This document shows, in pieces, positions 6,663 through 15,139 of a stretch of DNA of 64,000 nt. Position numbers and translations under genes: made by a program. The notes under the pieces are model-generated. The model had not been told where the DNA came from. It saw only the letters and a list, made by a program, of their open reading frames with translations, and made no database searches. Numbering within the stretch: position 1 is the first letter of the stretch; each line of letters begins with the position of its first letter. This stretch comes from Acidobacteriota bacterium (GTDB lineage Bacteria; Acidobacteriota; Vicinamibacteria; Vicinamibacterales; SCN-69-37), in the NCBI GenBank assembly GCA_016716905.1, contig JADJUS010000004.1, positions 1,736,001 through 1,800,000 of the forward strand, given 5' to 3'.

Positions 6663-6955
6663 CTCCGAAGCATCTTACCGGAACCGGAGCCGCGAATCAG
6701 CCGAACCGTGACGTAGGTCACGACCGGCAGCGCCGCCCACGCCGCCCACCGCATCCAGGTGCCCTCCGGCGTCATCGGCACGAGCCAGGCACCAAGGGCG
6801 GTGATGACCACGGCGGCCAGGCCGACCGCCACCCGCGACCGCGGCCGCAGTCGCACCCGGGTAGCGACCTCCGGCTGTTCCATGGTCGCCATTCCGCACT
6901 TGTAACAGACGATGGCCTTGTCAGCGATGAGGGTTCCACACGATCGACACGTCAC
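6659..6955 (-). CDS. Zinc-ribbon membrane protein, first gene of the phosphatase operon
   Basis: The protein is 98 aa. The N-terminus carries two CxxC pairs (CRSCG at 3-7 and CYKCG at 17-21), forming a short zinc ribbon. A basic stretch (RVRLRPRSR) precedes two membrane helices (about 42-60 and 69-86). Such ribbon-plus-helix proteins are common but mostly uncharacterised. Its stop overlaps the phosphatase start (ATGA). The promoter must lie in the 35 bp between it and the divergent rhomboid gene or overlap that gene's start. Confidence 0.8.
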   Translation of the reverse strand: MTCRSCGTLIADKAIVCYKCGMATMEQPEVATRVRLRPRSRVAVGLAAVVITALGAWLVPMTPEGTWMRWAAWAALPVVTYVTVRLIRGSGSGKMLRR

Positions 6956-6990
6956 GCGAGATTCTCCGTTACGATACTTGCCGTCTCAGT

Positions 6991-7671
6991 ATGCTCTTTC
7001 CGCTTCGCGACGTCATACCGTCGCGCACCACTCCGCTGGTCACATGGCTCCTGGTCGGGTCCAATGTGCTGCTGCACGTCTGGCTGTGGCTGGTGCCGGG
7101 CGGCGCAGACACACGGGACGCCACTTTCGCCACCTGGGGCGTCATCCCGGCGTCCTTTTCGTGGGTGTCTGCCGTGACGTCGATGTTCCTGCATGGCGAC
7201 CTGCTGCACCTGGGCAGCAACATGGTCTGCCTGTGGATCTTCGGCGATAACGTCGAAGACCAGATGGGGCACGGCCGCTTCCTGGCCTTTTACCTGCTGT
7301 GCGGCGTCGTGGCGGCCCTGGCCGAGACCTGGGCGAGCCCGTTGTCGCTGCTCCCGATGGTGGGCGCCAGCGGTGCCATTGCCGGTGTGATGGGCGCGTA
7401 CTTCGTCATGTTCCCGGGCTCACGGGTGCTGGTGCTGCTCTTCCTCGTGGTCTACATCAACGTGATCGAAGTGCCGGCCCTGTTCTTCCTGGCGTTCTGG
7501 TTCCTGCTGCAAGTGCTCGGAGGCCTGGGACGTTCCGCCGAGACCGCCTCCACGGGCGGGGTCGCGTTTTGGGCACACGCCGGGGGATTCCTCGCCGGGG
7601 CGCTCGGCGCGCGGCTCTTGCGCCGCCGCGAACGCGCCAATTGGGACTGGCGCGATGGCGGAACCGCGTAA
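6991..7671 (+). CDS. Rhomboid-family intramembrane serine protease
   Basis: The protein is 226 aa with six or so membrane helices. The catalytic Ser lies in GASGAI (Ser127) and the catalytic His in AHAGGF (His196). Other family marks are FLHGDLLHLGSNM (residues 66-78) and WIFGDNVED. Rhomboids cleave single-pass membrane proteins within the bilayer; the target is unknown. The gene is divergent from the zinc-ribbon/phosphatase operon with only 35 bp between start codons. Its stop codon lies inside the left arm of the long inverted repeat at 7669-7888. Confidence 0.93.
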   Translation: MLFPLRDVIPSRTTPLVTWLLVGSNVLLHVWLWLVPGGADTRDATFATWGVIPASFSWVSAVTSMFLHGDLLHLGSNMVCLWIFGDNVEDQMGHGRFLAFYLLCGVVAALAETWASPLSLLPMVGASGAIAGVMGAYFVMFPGSRVLVLLFLVVYINVIEVPALFFLAFWFLLQVLGGLGRSAETASTGGVAFWAHAGGFLAGALGARLLRRRERANWDWRDGGTA

Positions 7672-7888
7672 TGGCGAAATGTCACAAATGTCCGAAATGG
7701 CGAACTGCGGACAAACCAATGACGGCAGAATGTCGGAATGATCAAGGCGCACAATGATCGAATGACCTTGGAGCTGCAGATTCAACCATTAGTCACCAAG
7801 GACATTCGACCATTCTTCCCTGCAATGGTTGTCCGCATTGGTTTGTCCGCAGTTCGCCATTTCGGACATTTGTGACATTTCGCCATTA
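7669..7888. repeat. 53-bp perfect inverted repeat between convergent genes
   Basis: The left arm 7669-7721 is an exact reverse complement of 7836-7888. The 114-bp loop holds a further imperfect pair (AATGATCGAATGACCTTGG near 7770 against CCAAGGACATTCGACCATT near 7800). The left arm is built from degenerate ~9-bp units starting ATG (ATGGCGAA, ATGTCACAA, ATGTCCGAA). It fills the gap between the convergent rhomboid and C13-like genes and could act as a bidirectional terminator. Confidence 0.9.
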
Positions 7889-7895
7889 ACAGTGT

Positions 7896-8906
7896 TCAGA
7901 ATGCGCCGCCGCCTTTCGCGCGAATCTCGGCCCCGATAGTCGCGAGCTCGATCATGAGCTTTTCCCAGGCGGCGGTGTACTCCGCTTCAGGCATGGTGGC
8001 CTTCTTACGCTTGAGCTCGTCAATCTGTAGCGTCAGGAGTTCCTGCTTCTGAAACAACATCTGCAGGGCGGGGTCGGTGGCTTTGGTTTCGACGCCTGCA
8101 TCCAGGTACGTCATGGTTGCGAGCGTGCCGTCTTCGCCCGTGGCTGACATCGCCTCGCGTCCCACACCATCGCCGTTGTCTTCAAGCAACGCGCGTTCGG
8201 TGACCAGCAGCCCCTTTTGCTCGAAGTACTGCTTCACCACTCTCGAGGCGAAGAAGAAGGCCTCCCACATCGAAACCCGCGTGTTTTTGTCAAGGTCGGC
8301 GGCCGGGGCATTCAGCGCCTGCACGAACCCATCAGCGAACACCGTGGCGTACTTCTGCGCGGGCGTGCTGGTGGACGTGATGATGATCCGCCGGTCGCCG
8401 GTGAGCCCGGCGGCGAACGGAAAACTCGCGCTGGAGCTGTTGACGAAGACCACCCGTGACCGGATGGGTGTCAGCACGGCCTTCCAGTCGGCCACCGTGA
8501 GGTCGGGCCCGACGAGATTAAACTTCGCCGTCGTCCCTTCCGCTGTGCCGTGTCCAATCAGCATGACAAACAGGACGTCCTCGGGCTTGAGGGTCTTTGC
8601 CAGGCGGTCGAACGTCGCACGCACGTTTTCGGCGGTCGCGCGCTGCTCGCCTTCGCCGGCTTGCTCGGCCATCACAGTCAGCTGCGACGCGTCCATCTTG
8701 AACTTCTCGCGGAATGTTGTGGCCAGCTGATCGAGCCACCCCCGGTGCTGCTTCGCGAATGTCGGTTCACCCGACGCGCCCTGAATCAGCACGGCGTGGC
8801 GCGCGCCCTGCGCAGAGGCCACGCCCGGCAGCAGCGCGACGAAACAGAGTCCGACAAGTGCTCGTGTCATGAGTGGTTTCACGGATCGTTTCACCGATGG
8901 GCTCAC
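7896..8906 (-). CDS. Secreted caspase-like/C13-type protein lacking the catalytic Cys
   Basis: The protein is 336 aa. It starts at a GTG overlapping the upstream stop (GTGA); an ATG at 8870 would also give a clean signal peptide (MTRALVGLCFVALLPG). After the signal peptide, the caspase/legumain-like order is seen: strand HAVLIQGASG, long helix, DVLFVMLIGHGT with the His dyad residue, then RVVFVNSSSASFPFAAGL where legumains have the nucleophilic Cys. Here that position is Ser. EDNGDGVG resembles a calcium-type loop. From memory, related bacterial secreted proteins also show Ser or Thr at this site, so loss of Cys may be a family trait. The protein may be a non-catalytic partner of the metalloprotease upstream. 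Confidence 0.65.
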   Translation of the reverse strand: MSPSVKRSVKPLMTRALVGLCFVALLPGVASAQGARHAVLIQGASGEPTFAKQHRGWLDQLATTFREKFKMDASQLTVMAEQAGEGEQRATAENVRATFDRLAKTLKPEDVLFVMLIGHGTAEGTTAKFNLVGPDLTVADWKAVLTPIRSRVVFVNSSSASFPFAAGLTGDRRIIITSTSTPAQKYATVFADGFVQALNAPAADLDKNTRVSMWEAFFFASRVVKQYFEQKGLLVTERALLEDNGDGVGREAMSATGEDGTLATMTYLDAGVETKATDPALQMLFQKQELLTLQIDELKRKKATMPEAEYTAAWEKLMIELATIGAEIRAKGGGAF

Positions 8907-11437
8907 TTCCGAATCGCCGCCAGCAGCAGGTCCTGCGCGCGGGCAAACGTCGGAGCCTGCTCCAACGCTTTGAGCGCCTCGGCCTTGGCCTCAGCCTTCC
9001 TGTCGAGCCCAAGGTACGCCTCGGCGAGGTCCGCGTGCGCTTCGGCACGATTGGTCGGGCCGAGCGCCAGCACGGCCTGCAGTTCGGCCAGCGCGCCCGC
9101 ATAATCCTTCTTCGCAAGCGCCCGGCGCCCGAGTTGCACGTGCGCGTCCACGTCGTACGGATCAACGTCGGCCACCACACGGAGTGCGAAGTCTTCGTTC
9201 GCCGTGTCCGCCGCCTCACGCGCCATACCGGCGAGTTTTCGCGCCGTCGTCAGGTTGTCGTGATCCCACGTCAGGAGTTCGCGCAACTGCTGACGTGCTT
9301 TGGCTCCGTCACCCTGCTTCTCGAAGATCTCCGCCAACAGCACTCGCGGGTTGTCCTTCTCGGTGGCCATCGGCGCCAGTGTGATCGCGCGTTCGAGAGC
9401 TTCGGTGGCCCCGGCCACGTCCCCGTCGTCGAGCAACGCCTGCCCGAGCGACCACTGGGCGATGTAACTCCCCGGTACCTTCGCGGCGAGCGCCTTGTGC
9501 CCCTCCACAGTCAGTGGCTTGCCGCGCTCAGCCGCCGGACGAGGCTCGGACAGGGCCCGGGCCAACGCGCCGTATTCCTTGTCCACAAACGCCTTGAACG
9601 ACGCGTCAACTTCGTCCACGGTTTTCGCAAACGCCTTGGAGAACGCCTCGGCATCTTTCGCGCCCTCGGCATACGCTGCCAACAGGCGACGCAACCCTTC
9701 GTCGCCGTGCGTGGCCACCAGGTGCTCGGTCAGCAGTGACGCTTCGAAGTACGCGAGGGAAATATCCGGAAGCCGCTGGAACGCGTTCGGCAGGCCTTTG
9801 ACGCCAAATGTCCGATTCGCGGCAAGTGCGCGGGCGAAGTCGATGGTCTGCTCGCGGCCCCACGCCTTGTTGTAGCGGTGTTCCTCGAACACCGAGATCC
9901 CCTCGGTGAGCCACCTGGGCACGCGGTAGTTCGACGCCTGCAACGAGAAGACGTGGGCAATCTCGTGCCACAACGTCGCCTGCCAGCTGAACGTGCCTGG
10001 CGGCCTGGCCTTGGGCGAATCCATCGTGATGACGCGCCCGAAACACGCACCCAACGCGAACTGGATGCCGCCGAACCCATGCGTCCGCACCGCAAAGTCA
10101 TCGTGCTTGGAAAACACCTCGACCAGAATCGGCCCCTTCGGCGTGAAGCCGTAACGGGTGGCGAACGTCTTGTAGGCGAGGTCGGCCAGCGGCAGCGCGT
10201 ACGTCTTGAGTACCGCTGCCTCGTCCTTGGCGAACTTAAAGATGAAATCGCCGGAGGGCACGCTCTCGAAGCCGTCCACCAAATCCAGAGACAGCAGCAG
10301 GTTGTATGTGACGCTGTTGAACGGGTCCATCTTGAACGCCGCTTCCAACGCCTGACGCGCGGCCGTTTCATCGCCCGCGCGCATCAGGTAGGTGCCCAGC
10401 TTCGCGAACCCCTCCGGGTCCTCCGGATCCACCGTCGTCGCCCGCCGGGCAAATACCACCGCGTCATCAAACCGGTAGAGGCGCTCGGCCTGCTCGCCCA
10501 TGATCCGATACCCGCGCCCGAACAGGGGATTCACGGTCATCGCGCGAGCGAGTGCACTGTCGACATCTGCCGTACGCCCTTCGGCGTAGGCCAACGCCGC
10601 GCGGTACGCCAATTCCTCGGCTGTGCCCGGCCGCACAGCCGCCACACGATCGAGCGCCGCCGCCACAGCGCTTTTGTCGTCCTCGTTCAGTTCGTGCTCT
10701 GCCGTCAGCAACCAGACATCGGGATGCGCGGGCGCGAGTTTGCGAGCGGTCTCCATCGCGGCCGTGACCTCGGCCGGGTCCATGTCCACGAGATCCGGGA
10801 TGGCGCGCGCCAGACCGAGGTAGCCGGGAATCCAGCCCGGATCGGCCTCAAGGGCCGCGCGATAGCTGCGCAGCGCATCGGCGTTCTGGTGTTTCTCGAG
10901 GAACATGTCGCCCCACGACGCTTCCATGTCGGCCTGTTGCAGCGGCAACTGCCCGATGCGTTGGAAGATCGTGTTGGCCAGCCTGAAGTCGCCACTCGCT
11001 GCGGCGGCGCGCGCCATGCGGAACGAGTTCTCCGGCGTCATGTCGTACGACTGCTGGAGCATCTTGCCGAGGCGGGCGCGGCCCTCGTCGCGCTTGCCCT
11101 GCCGGATATCGATCAACCCGAGTTCCAGCAGCGCATCACCCATGTCACCCGCGTCCACGAGCGGCGTGAGGCGAGTGCGGGCAGCCGCGTCCTTCCCTTC
11201 AAACACTTCGATGAGCGCCAGGGCAACAGTCTTTGCGTCAGCCGGCGCGGTCACCGTGGTGGCAATGGTGCGGGCGCGATCCAGATTGCCGCGCCCGAGC
11301 GCCCTGCGCACATGCCGCACCATCGTCTCGGCCGTCGGCGCTTCTTCCTGCGCGGCCTGCGACCACGGCGCGGCCATGGGTCCGGAGGCCAGACACAGGA
11401 ACGCGATACCGGCAAGGAGCCACGCGCGCTTTGACAT
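8903..11437 (-). CDS. Secreted TPR protein with peptidase-MA-like (gluzincin) domain
   Basis: The protein is 844 aa. A signal peptide at 1-29 (AWLLAGIAFLCLASG) precedes an array of TPR units covering about 35-385. A zinc metallopeptidase domain covers about 395-610, with HEIAH at 491-495 and the third ligand Glu512 in WLTEGIS. More TPRs run to the C-terminus (about 640-840). This arrangement fits periplasmic peptidase-MA-like proteins in which TPRs probably recruit substrates or partners. The gene overlaps the following C13-like gene by 4 bp, so the two are co-translated. The substrate is unknown. Confidence 0.88.
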   Translation of the reverse strand: MSKRAWLLAGIAFLCLASGPMAAPWSQAAQEEAPTAETMVRHVRRALGRGNLDRARTIATTVTAPADAKTVALALIEVFEGKDAAARTRLTPLVDAGDMGDALLELGLIDIRQGKRDEGRARLGKMLQQSYDMTPENSFRMARAAAASGDFRLANTIFQRIGQLPLQQADMEASWGDMFLEKHQNADALRSYRAALEADPGWIPGYLGLARAIPDLVDMDPAEVTAAMETARKLAPAHPDVWLLTAEHELNEDDKSAVAAALDRVAAVRPGTAEELAYRAALAYAEGRTADVDSALARAMTVNPLFGRGYRIMGEQAERLYRFDDAVVFARRATTVDPEDPEGFAKLGTYLMRAGDETAARQALEAAFKMDPFNSVTYNLLLSLDLVDGFESVPSGDFIFKFAKDEAAVLKTYALPLADLAYKTFATRYGFTPKGPILVEVFSKHDDFAVRTHGFGGIQFALGACFGRVITMDSPKARPPGTFSWQATLWHEIAHVFSLQASNYRVPRWLTEGISVFEEHRYNKAWGREQTIDFARALAANRTFGVKGLPNAFQRLPDISLAYFEASLLTEHLVATHGDEGLRRLLAAYAEGAKDAEAFSKAFAKTVDEVDASFKAFVDKEYGALARALSEPRPAAERGKPLTVEGHKALAAKVPGSYIAQWSLGQALLDDGDVAGATEALERAITLAPMATEKDNPRVLLAEIFEKQGDGAKARQQLRELLTWDHDNLTTARKLAGMAREAADTANEDFALRVVADVDPYDVDAHVQLGRRALAKKDYAGALAELQAVLALGPTNRAEAHADLAEAYLGLDRKAEAKAEALKALEQAPTFARAQDLLLAAIRK

Positions 11438-11454
11438 ATGCGCTCAATTTATCA

Positions 11455-11985
11455 CTAGCGCAGCGCACCCGTCTCTATCCGCAGGCGCGCGCGCAGCGCG
11501 ATTCCGAACAGCAGGGTCATGACGGGCCCACTGATCCAGGCCGACATCAACAAGGCCATGCCTGCCAACTCGCCGAAGACCGCGATGTAATTGGGATGGT
11601 CCACGTACCGATATGGCCCCGTGCGCACAAGCGGGACGTCTGGCAGGACCAGCACCTTGAAGGTCCATCGCTCACCGAGATTCGCAATCGCCCAGTACTT
11701 CAGCGCCTTGCTGGCCACCAGTAACAACAGACCGGCCACCCACCACGAAGGTGCCGTCGGATCAACCGCGACGCCGGCGACTCGCCCAGCGCGCCAGACG
11801 CCTTCGCCCCCCATCAGCAGGAACGCCGCCGGATAGATCACCGAGAGCCAGAGGTACACGTCGCCTTTGGGTTCAATCGCCCCGCGCGCGCGAAGTGCCG
11901 CCTCGTTTCGCATCGACAAACGTGTCTCAGCGAGGAGGACGCCGATCACCACCGCGACCACGAACACCACCGCTGACACCGTCAT
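11455..11985 (-). CDS. Isoprenylcysteine carboxyl methyltransferase (ICMT)-family membrane protein
   Basis: The protein is 176 aa from the ATG at 11985, which overlaps the stop of the FAD reductase gene (ATGA). It has four to five membrane helices and the family motif LGERWTFKV, then LVRTGPYRYVDHPNYIAVFGEL (SAM-binding RHPxY-like region, here DHPNY). Bacterial ICMT-family enzymes O-methylate carboxylates or phenols on lipid-like substrates and are frequent partners of polyketide enzymes. Third gene of the ketosynthase, FAD-reductase, ICMT set. Confidence 0.88.
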   Translation of the reverse strand: MTVSAVVFVVAVVIGVLLAETRLSMRNEAALRARGAIEPKGDVYLWLSVIYPAAFLLMGGEGVWRAGRVAGVAVDPTAPSWWVAGLLLLVASKALKYWAIANLGERWTFKVLVLPDVPLVRTGPYRYVDHPNYIAVFGELAGMALLMSAWISGPVMTLLFGIALRARLRIETGALR

Positions 11986-13118
11986 GCCGCATCTCCGGCG
12001 AACCGCACCAATCGCGTGACCATCGATGGCGCCATCCGGGCGCCGGCACCCACCACGTTGATCGCGGCCGTTGAACTGACGAGTCTGCGCATCCACCGAT
12101 TAAACCGCAGCTTCGACCCGAGCGCCGCCGCGCGTGCGGCCGTCAGTGTGCCCGCCGCCACGGCCATATCGCCCGATGCGAGGGCCTCCAGTGCTGCCTC
12201 TGCGGCAAGCACGCCTCCCTGCATCGCAATGTGCATCCCATCCCCGGTCATCGGATCAACGAATCCTGCGGCATCGCCGGCCAACAACAATCCCGGCAGC
12301 CCCGCGGCGTCGCAGTCAACGGCCAGCGGGCCCAGCACTTGCGGTGACGCCGCCAGCCGCCACGCGTGCGTGCGCTCGCCCAGTCGCGGGTCTGCCGTCA
12401 GCGCCCTCCGAATCACGTCTTCGGGTGTGCGGCCGACCGGCTTCCTTCCGGTGACAACGCAGATATTGGTAAGTCCGGCGCCGATCGGCGCGAGACCCAC
12501 GTAGTGTCCGGCGCGCACGTGCATCTCCCCCATCGAAGACATACCGTCCACGTCGGTGGCATACGCACCAAACGCCCATCGTCTGGGCTTGGCTGGGTGT
12601 CGGCTGAGATTCGCCGCGCGCGCGAGAACTGAGCGCCGTCCATCGGCGGCGATCGTGAGCATCGCCGGCATGCGGATGGTCTCGCCGTTGTTCCGCCGCA
12701 AGGACACGCCGGCCATGGCGGCTGGCCGACCGGGTTCGGTGCGCCACACCGGGCCGAGGACCCGCACTCCACATTCGAGATGGGCCCCTGCGGCTATTGC
12801 CGCGTGCGCCAGCCAGTGGTCGAACTCCACCCGCGGCACGGCGAGCGCCACCTGTCCACTCGGATAGGCACCACGCACGGCCACACTGGGCGTGGTCACC
12901 AACATGCCGGTCATGCGCTCGGCCATGTCGAGTGGGCCGCCTGACAGGCCCAGGCCCTGCAGCAGGCGGACGGCGCCTGGGTTGAGGGTATCCCCGCAGA
13001 GTTTCGGGCGCGGAAGGCTATCCCGCTCGACCATCAGGACACGCACGCCAGCCCTGGCCAGCACCAACGCGGCGACGCTGCCGGCGGGGCCTGCGCCAAC
13101 CACGAGCACGTCGATCAT
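11982..13118 (-). CDS. FAD-dependent oxidoreductase (geranylgeranyl reductase-like)
   Basis: The protein is 378 aa from the ATG at 13118 (MIDVLVVGAGPAGS), seven bases after the ketosynthase stop, with GAGG in between. It has the N-terminal FAD dinucleotide fold (GAGPAG, residues 8-13), ERDSLPRPKLCGD, which is typical of the geranylgeranyl/digeranylgeranyl reductase and tryptophan-halogenase-like group, and LLAGDAAGFVDPMTGDGM near residues 270-290 for FAD ribityl contact. It likely reduces or hydroxylates a lipid-like or polyketide product made by the adjacent ketosynthase. The lack of halogenase-type WxWxIP argues against halogenation. The exact substrate is unknown. Confidence 0.88.
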   Translation of the reverse strand: MIDVLVVGAGPAGSVAALVLARAGVRVLMVERDSLPRPKLCGDTLNPGAVRLLQGLGLSGGPLDMAERMTGMLVTTPSVAVRGAYPSGQVALAVPRVEFDHWLAHAAIAAGAHLECGVRVLGPVWRTEPGRPAAMAGVSLRRNNGETIRMPAMLTIAADGRRSVLARAANLSRHPAKPRRWAFGAYATDVDGMSSMGEMHVRAGHYVGLAPIGAGLTNICVVTGRKPVGRTPEDVIRRALTADPRLGERTHAWRLAASPQVLGPLAVDCDAAGLPGLLLAGDAAGFVDPMTGDGMHIAMQGGVLAAEAALEALASGDMAVAAGTLTAARAAALGSKLRFNRWMRRLVSSTAAINVVGAGARMAPSMVTRLVRFAGDAA

Positions 13119-13125
13119 CTGGTCC

Positions 13126-14382
13126 TCATGCCCGGCGAAGGACCAACGCGCTGTTCTTGGACCCGAACCCAAGACAGTTGCACAGGGCGACATCGACGTC
13201 CACCCGACGCGCGACATTCGGAATCACATCAAGCGGGCATTCCGGATCAGGCGTTGTCTGGTTGATGGTCGGGGGCAGGACGCCTCTTGCCAAGGCCAGT
13301 GCCGTACTCACAACACCTGCGGCGCCGCTGGCACCCTGCGGATGTCCAATCATCGACTTGAGCGACGAGCCCGGTACGTCCGCAGCCCGCGCGCCGAAGA
13401 CGCGACGGACGCATTGCATCTCCACCGCGTCATTGAGTCGCGTGGATGTGCCATGGTAGTTGACGTAGCCGACGGCCTCGGGCGCAACGCCGGCACGCGT
13501 CAGGGCGAGCCGCATGGCGCGCATAATCTCGGTCCCCTCCGGGTCCATCTGCACGCGGTGATAGGCATCACACGTGGCCCCATACCCTTCGACCGTCGCG
13601 TACACCCGCGCGCCCCTCGCTCGCGCGCGATCGAGCCGCTCAAGCGTCAACATCCAGGCGCCTTCTCCCAGCACAAATCCATCCCGGGCAGCGTCGAACG
13701 GCTTCGAGGCTTCGGCGGGCCGATCGTTGCACGCCACCGACAGCACCCGCATGCGCGAAAACCCCATCATCATTCCCGGTGTCACACACGCGTCAGCGCC
13801 GCCCGTCACAAGCACATCGGCATCGCCGCTGCGAATCAGACTCGCCGCATAACCGATGGCATCGGTCGAACTCGTGCAACCGGTGGACACCACGTGACTG
13901 ATGCCCCGCAAGCCAAGGGCAATGGAAATTTCGCTCGAGACCATCCCCACGGTGGAGACGGGAATCGCGTAGGGTGACACACGGTGGTGATGGCCGCCGA
14001 AGAAGTCTCCGTAGTGGCGTTCGGCCACGTCGATGCCGCCTGCACCGCTGCCGATAATCACGCCCGCGTCGGGCAGCGCACCACTCAGGCCCGCGTCCGC
14101 GACGGCTTCACGCGCGGCCAACACGGCGATGCGTGACACTTTCGCGTAGCGACGCTCATCACCCCGCGCTTCGAGTGGCGCCAACGCCAGGGCTTCCGCG
14201 ATGGCCGTGTCGGGCACAACCGCCGCGACACGGCACGACAGTGACGATGCGTCGAAGTGATCGATGGCGCGGGTGCCGCTGCGGCCGTCACTGACAGCGT
14301 TCCAGAAGACTTCCCGCCCCACCCCGAACGGCGACACCACACCAATCCCGGTGATGGCCACGCGGGGCAACGAGTCGGGCAT
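13126..14382 (-). CDS. Beta-ketoacyl-[acyl-carrier-protein] synthase (KAS II-like)
   Basis: The protein is 418 aa, a full-length elongating ketosynthase. The catalytic Cys169 is in VSTGCTSS, with His310 in NYHGTSTRLND and His347 in SMIGHPQGASG (Lys342 nearby). It performs decarboxylative Claisen condensation of malonyl-ACP with an acyl thioester. No acyl carrier protein, malonyltransferase or ketoreductase gene lies nearby, so it is probably a dedicated ketosynthase for a secondary lipid or polyketide rather than core FabF. It begins the operon followed by the FAD enzyme and the ICMT-family methyltransferase. The divergent gene at 14405 is another ICMT/PEMT-type membrane methyltransferase. 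Confidence 0.92.
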   Translation of the reverse strand: MPDSLPRVAITGIGVVSPFGVGREVFWNAVSDGRSGTRAIDHFDASSLSCRVAAVVPDTAIAEALALAPLEARGDERRYAKVSRIAVLAAREAVADAGLSGALPDAGVIIGSGAGGIDVAERHYGDFFGGHHHRVSPYAIPVSTVGMVSSEISIALGLRGISHVVSTGCTSSTDAIGYAASLIRSGDADVLVTGGADACVTPGMMMGFSRMRVLSVACNDRPAEASKPFDAARDGFVLGEGAWMLTLERLDRARARGARVYATVEGYGATCDAYHRVQMDPEGTEIMRAMRLALTRAGVAPEAVGYVNYHGTSTRLNDAVEMQCVRRVFGARAADVPGSSLKSMIGHPQGASGAAGVVSTALALARGVLPPTINQTTPDPECPLDVIPNVARRVDVDVALCNCLGFGSKNSALVLRRA

Positions 14383-14404
14383 ACGCCTATAGTATGGTGC
14401 CGTT

Positions 14405-15127
14405 GTGACTCCCCCATTGCGCGCAGGTCTGGCCGGCCGTGGTTTTGCCCTGGCCGGCGGACTGATCTTTGCGGTGTCGCTCGGATATTTCCTGTATGCC
14501 TACTGGCAGTACGGCCATGTTGCCGGCCCGTGGACCACCGACGGCTGGCCCGCGGTTGCCACCAACGTCGCGATGTTCACAGTGTTTGCGTTGCATCACT
14601 CGGTGTTTGCCCGCACCGGGATCAAATCTGTCATCAGCGCACACGTGTCGCCGCCGCTCGAACGCGCCACCTACGTCTGGATCGCGTCGCTGCTGTATCT
14701 GTTCACGCTCTGGGCATGGGCGCCCGTGCCCGGTCTTGCCTGGCAGGTGACGGGCGCAGCGGCGTGGCCCCTGTATGCGGGCTGGCTCGGGGGGTTCCTG
14801 CTGACCGCCGTCGCCTCATTCGCGCTCGACCCGCTCGATCTCGCGGGCGTCCGCCAGGCGTTCGGCCATGCCCCACCCGGCGAAGTGATCCTCAGCACCA
14901 CCGGCACCTACGGCCTGGTACGGCATCCGATCTACCTCGGCTGGGTCCTGCTCGTGTGGAGCGTGCCGGTCATGTCCGGCACCAGGCTGGTGTTCGCAGC
15001 CATCAGCACGCTGTATCTCGTGGTGGCCATTCCGCTCGAGGAACGACAGATGCGCCGCACCCTGGGCCCGGCCTACGACACCTACGCGCGCGCTGTCCGG
15101 TGGCGCATGATCCCGGGCGTCTACTAG
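14405..15127 (+). CDS. Membrane methyltransferase of the ICMT/PEMT (NnrU-like) type
   Basis: The protein is 240 aa with a GTG start. It has six to seven membrane helices. The C-terminal half carries STTGTYGLVRHPIYLGW (RHPxY motif) and PLEERQMRRTLGPAYDTYAR (EE and Y-x-x-Y-x-x region), the SAM and substrate site of isoprenylcysteine and phospholipid methyltransferases. Only 22 bp separate its start from that of the divergent ketosynthase gene, suggesting a shared bidirectional promoter and a shared pathway. The acceptor is unknown. Confidence 0.88.
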   Translation: MTPPLRAGLAGRGFALAGGLIFAVSLGYFLYAYWQYGHVAGPWTTDGWPAVATNVAMFTVFALHHSVFARTGIKSVISAHVSPPLERATYVWIASLLYLFTLWAWAPVPGLAWQVTGAAAWPLYAGWLGGFLLTAVASFALDPLDLAGVRQAFGHAPPGEVILSTTGTYGLVRHPIYLGWVLLVWSVPVMSGTRLVFAAISTLYLVVAIPLEERQMRRTLGPAYDTYARAVRWRMIPGVY

Positions 15128-15139
15128 CCGGCAGGGTCA

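Noticed and set aside
9878..11434. A long plus-strand open frame (518 codons) antisense to the TPR-metalloprotease gene
   Set aside because: The minus-strand protein has a signal peptide, TPRs and an HExxH motif, whereas the plus-strand frame has no homology signal and arises from the GC-rich third-position bias.
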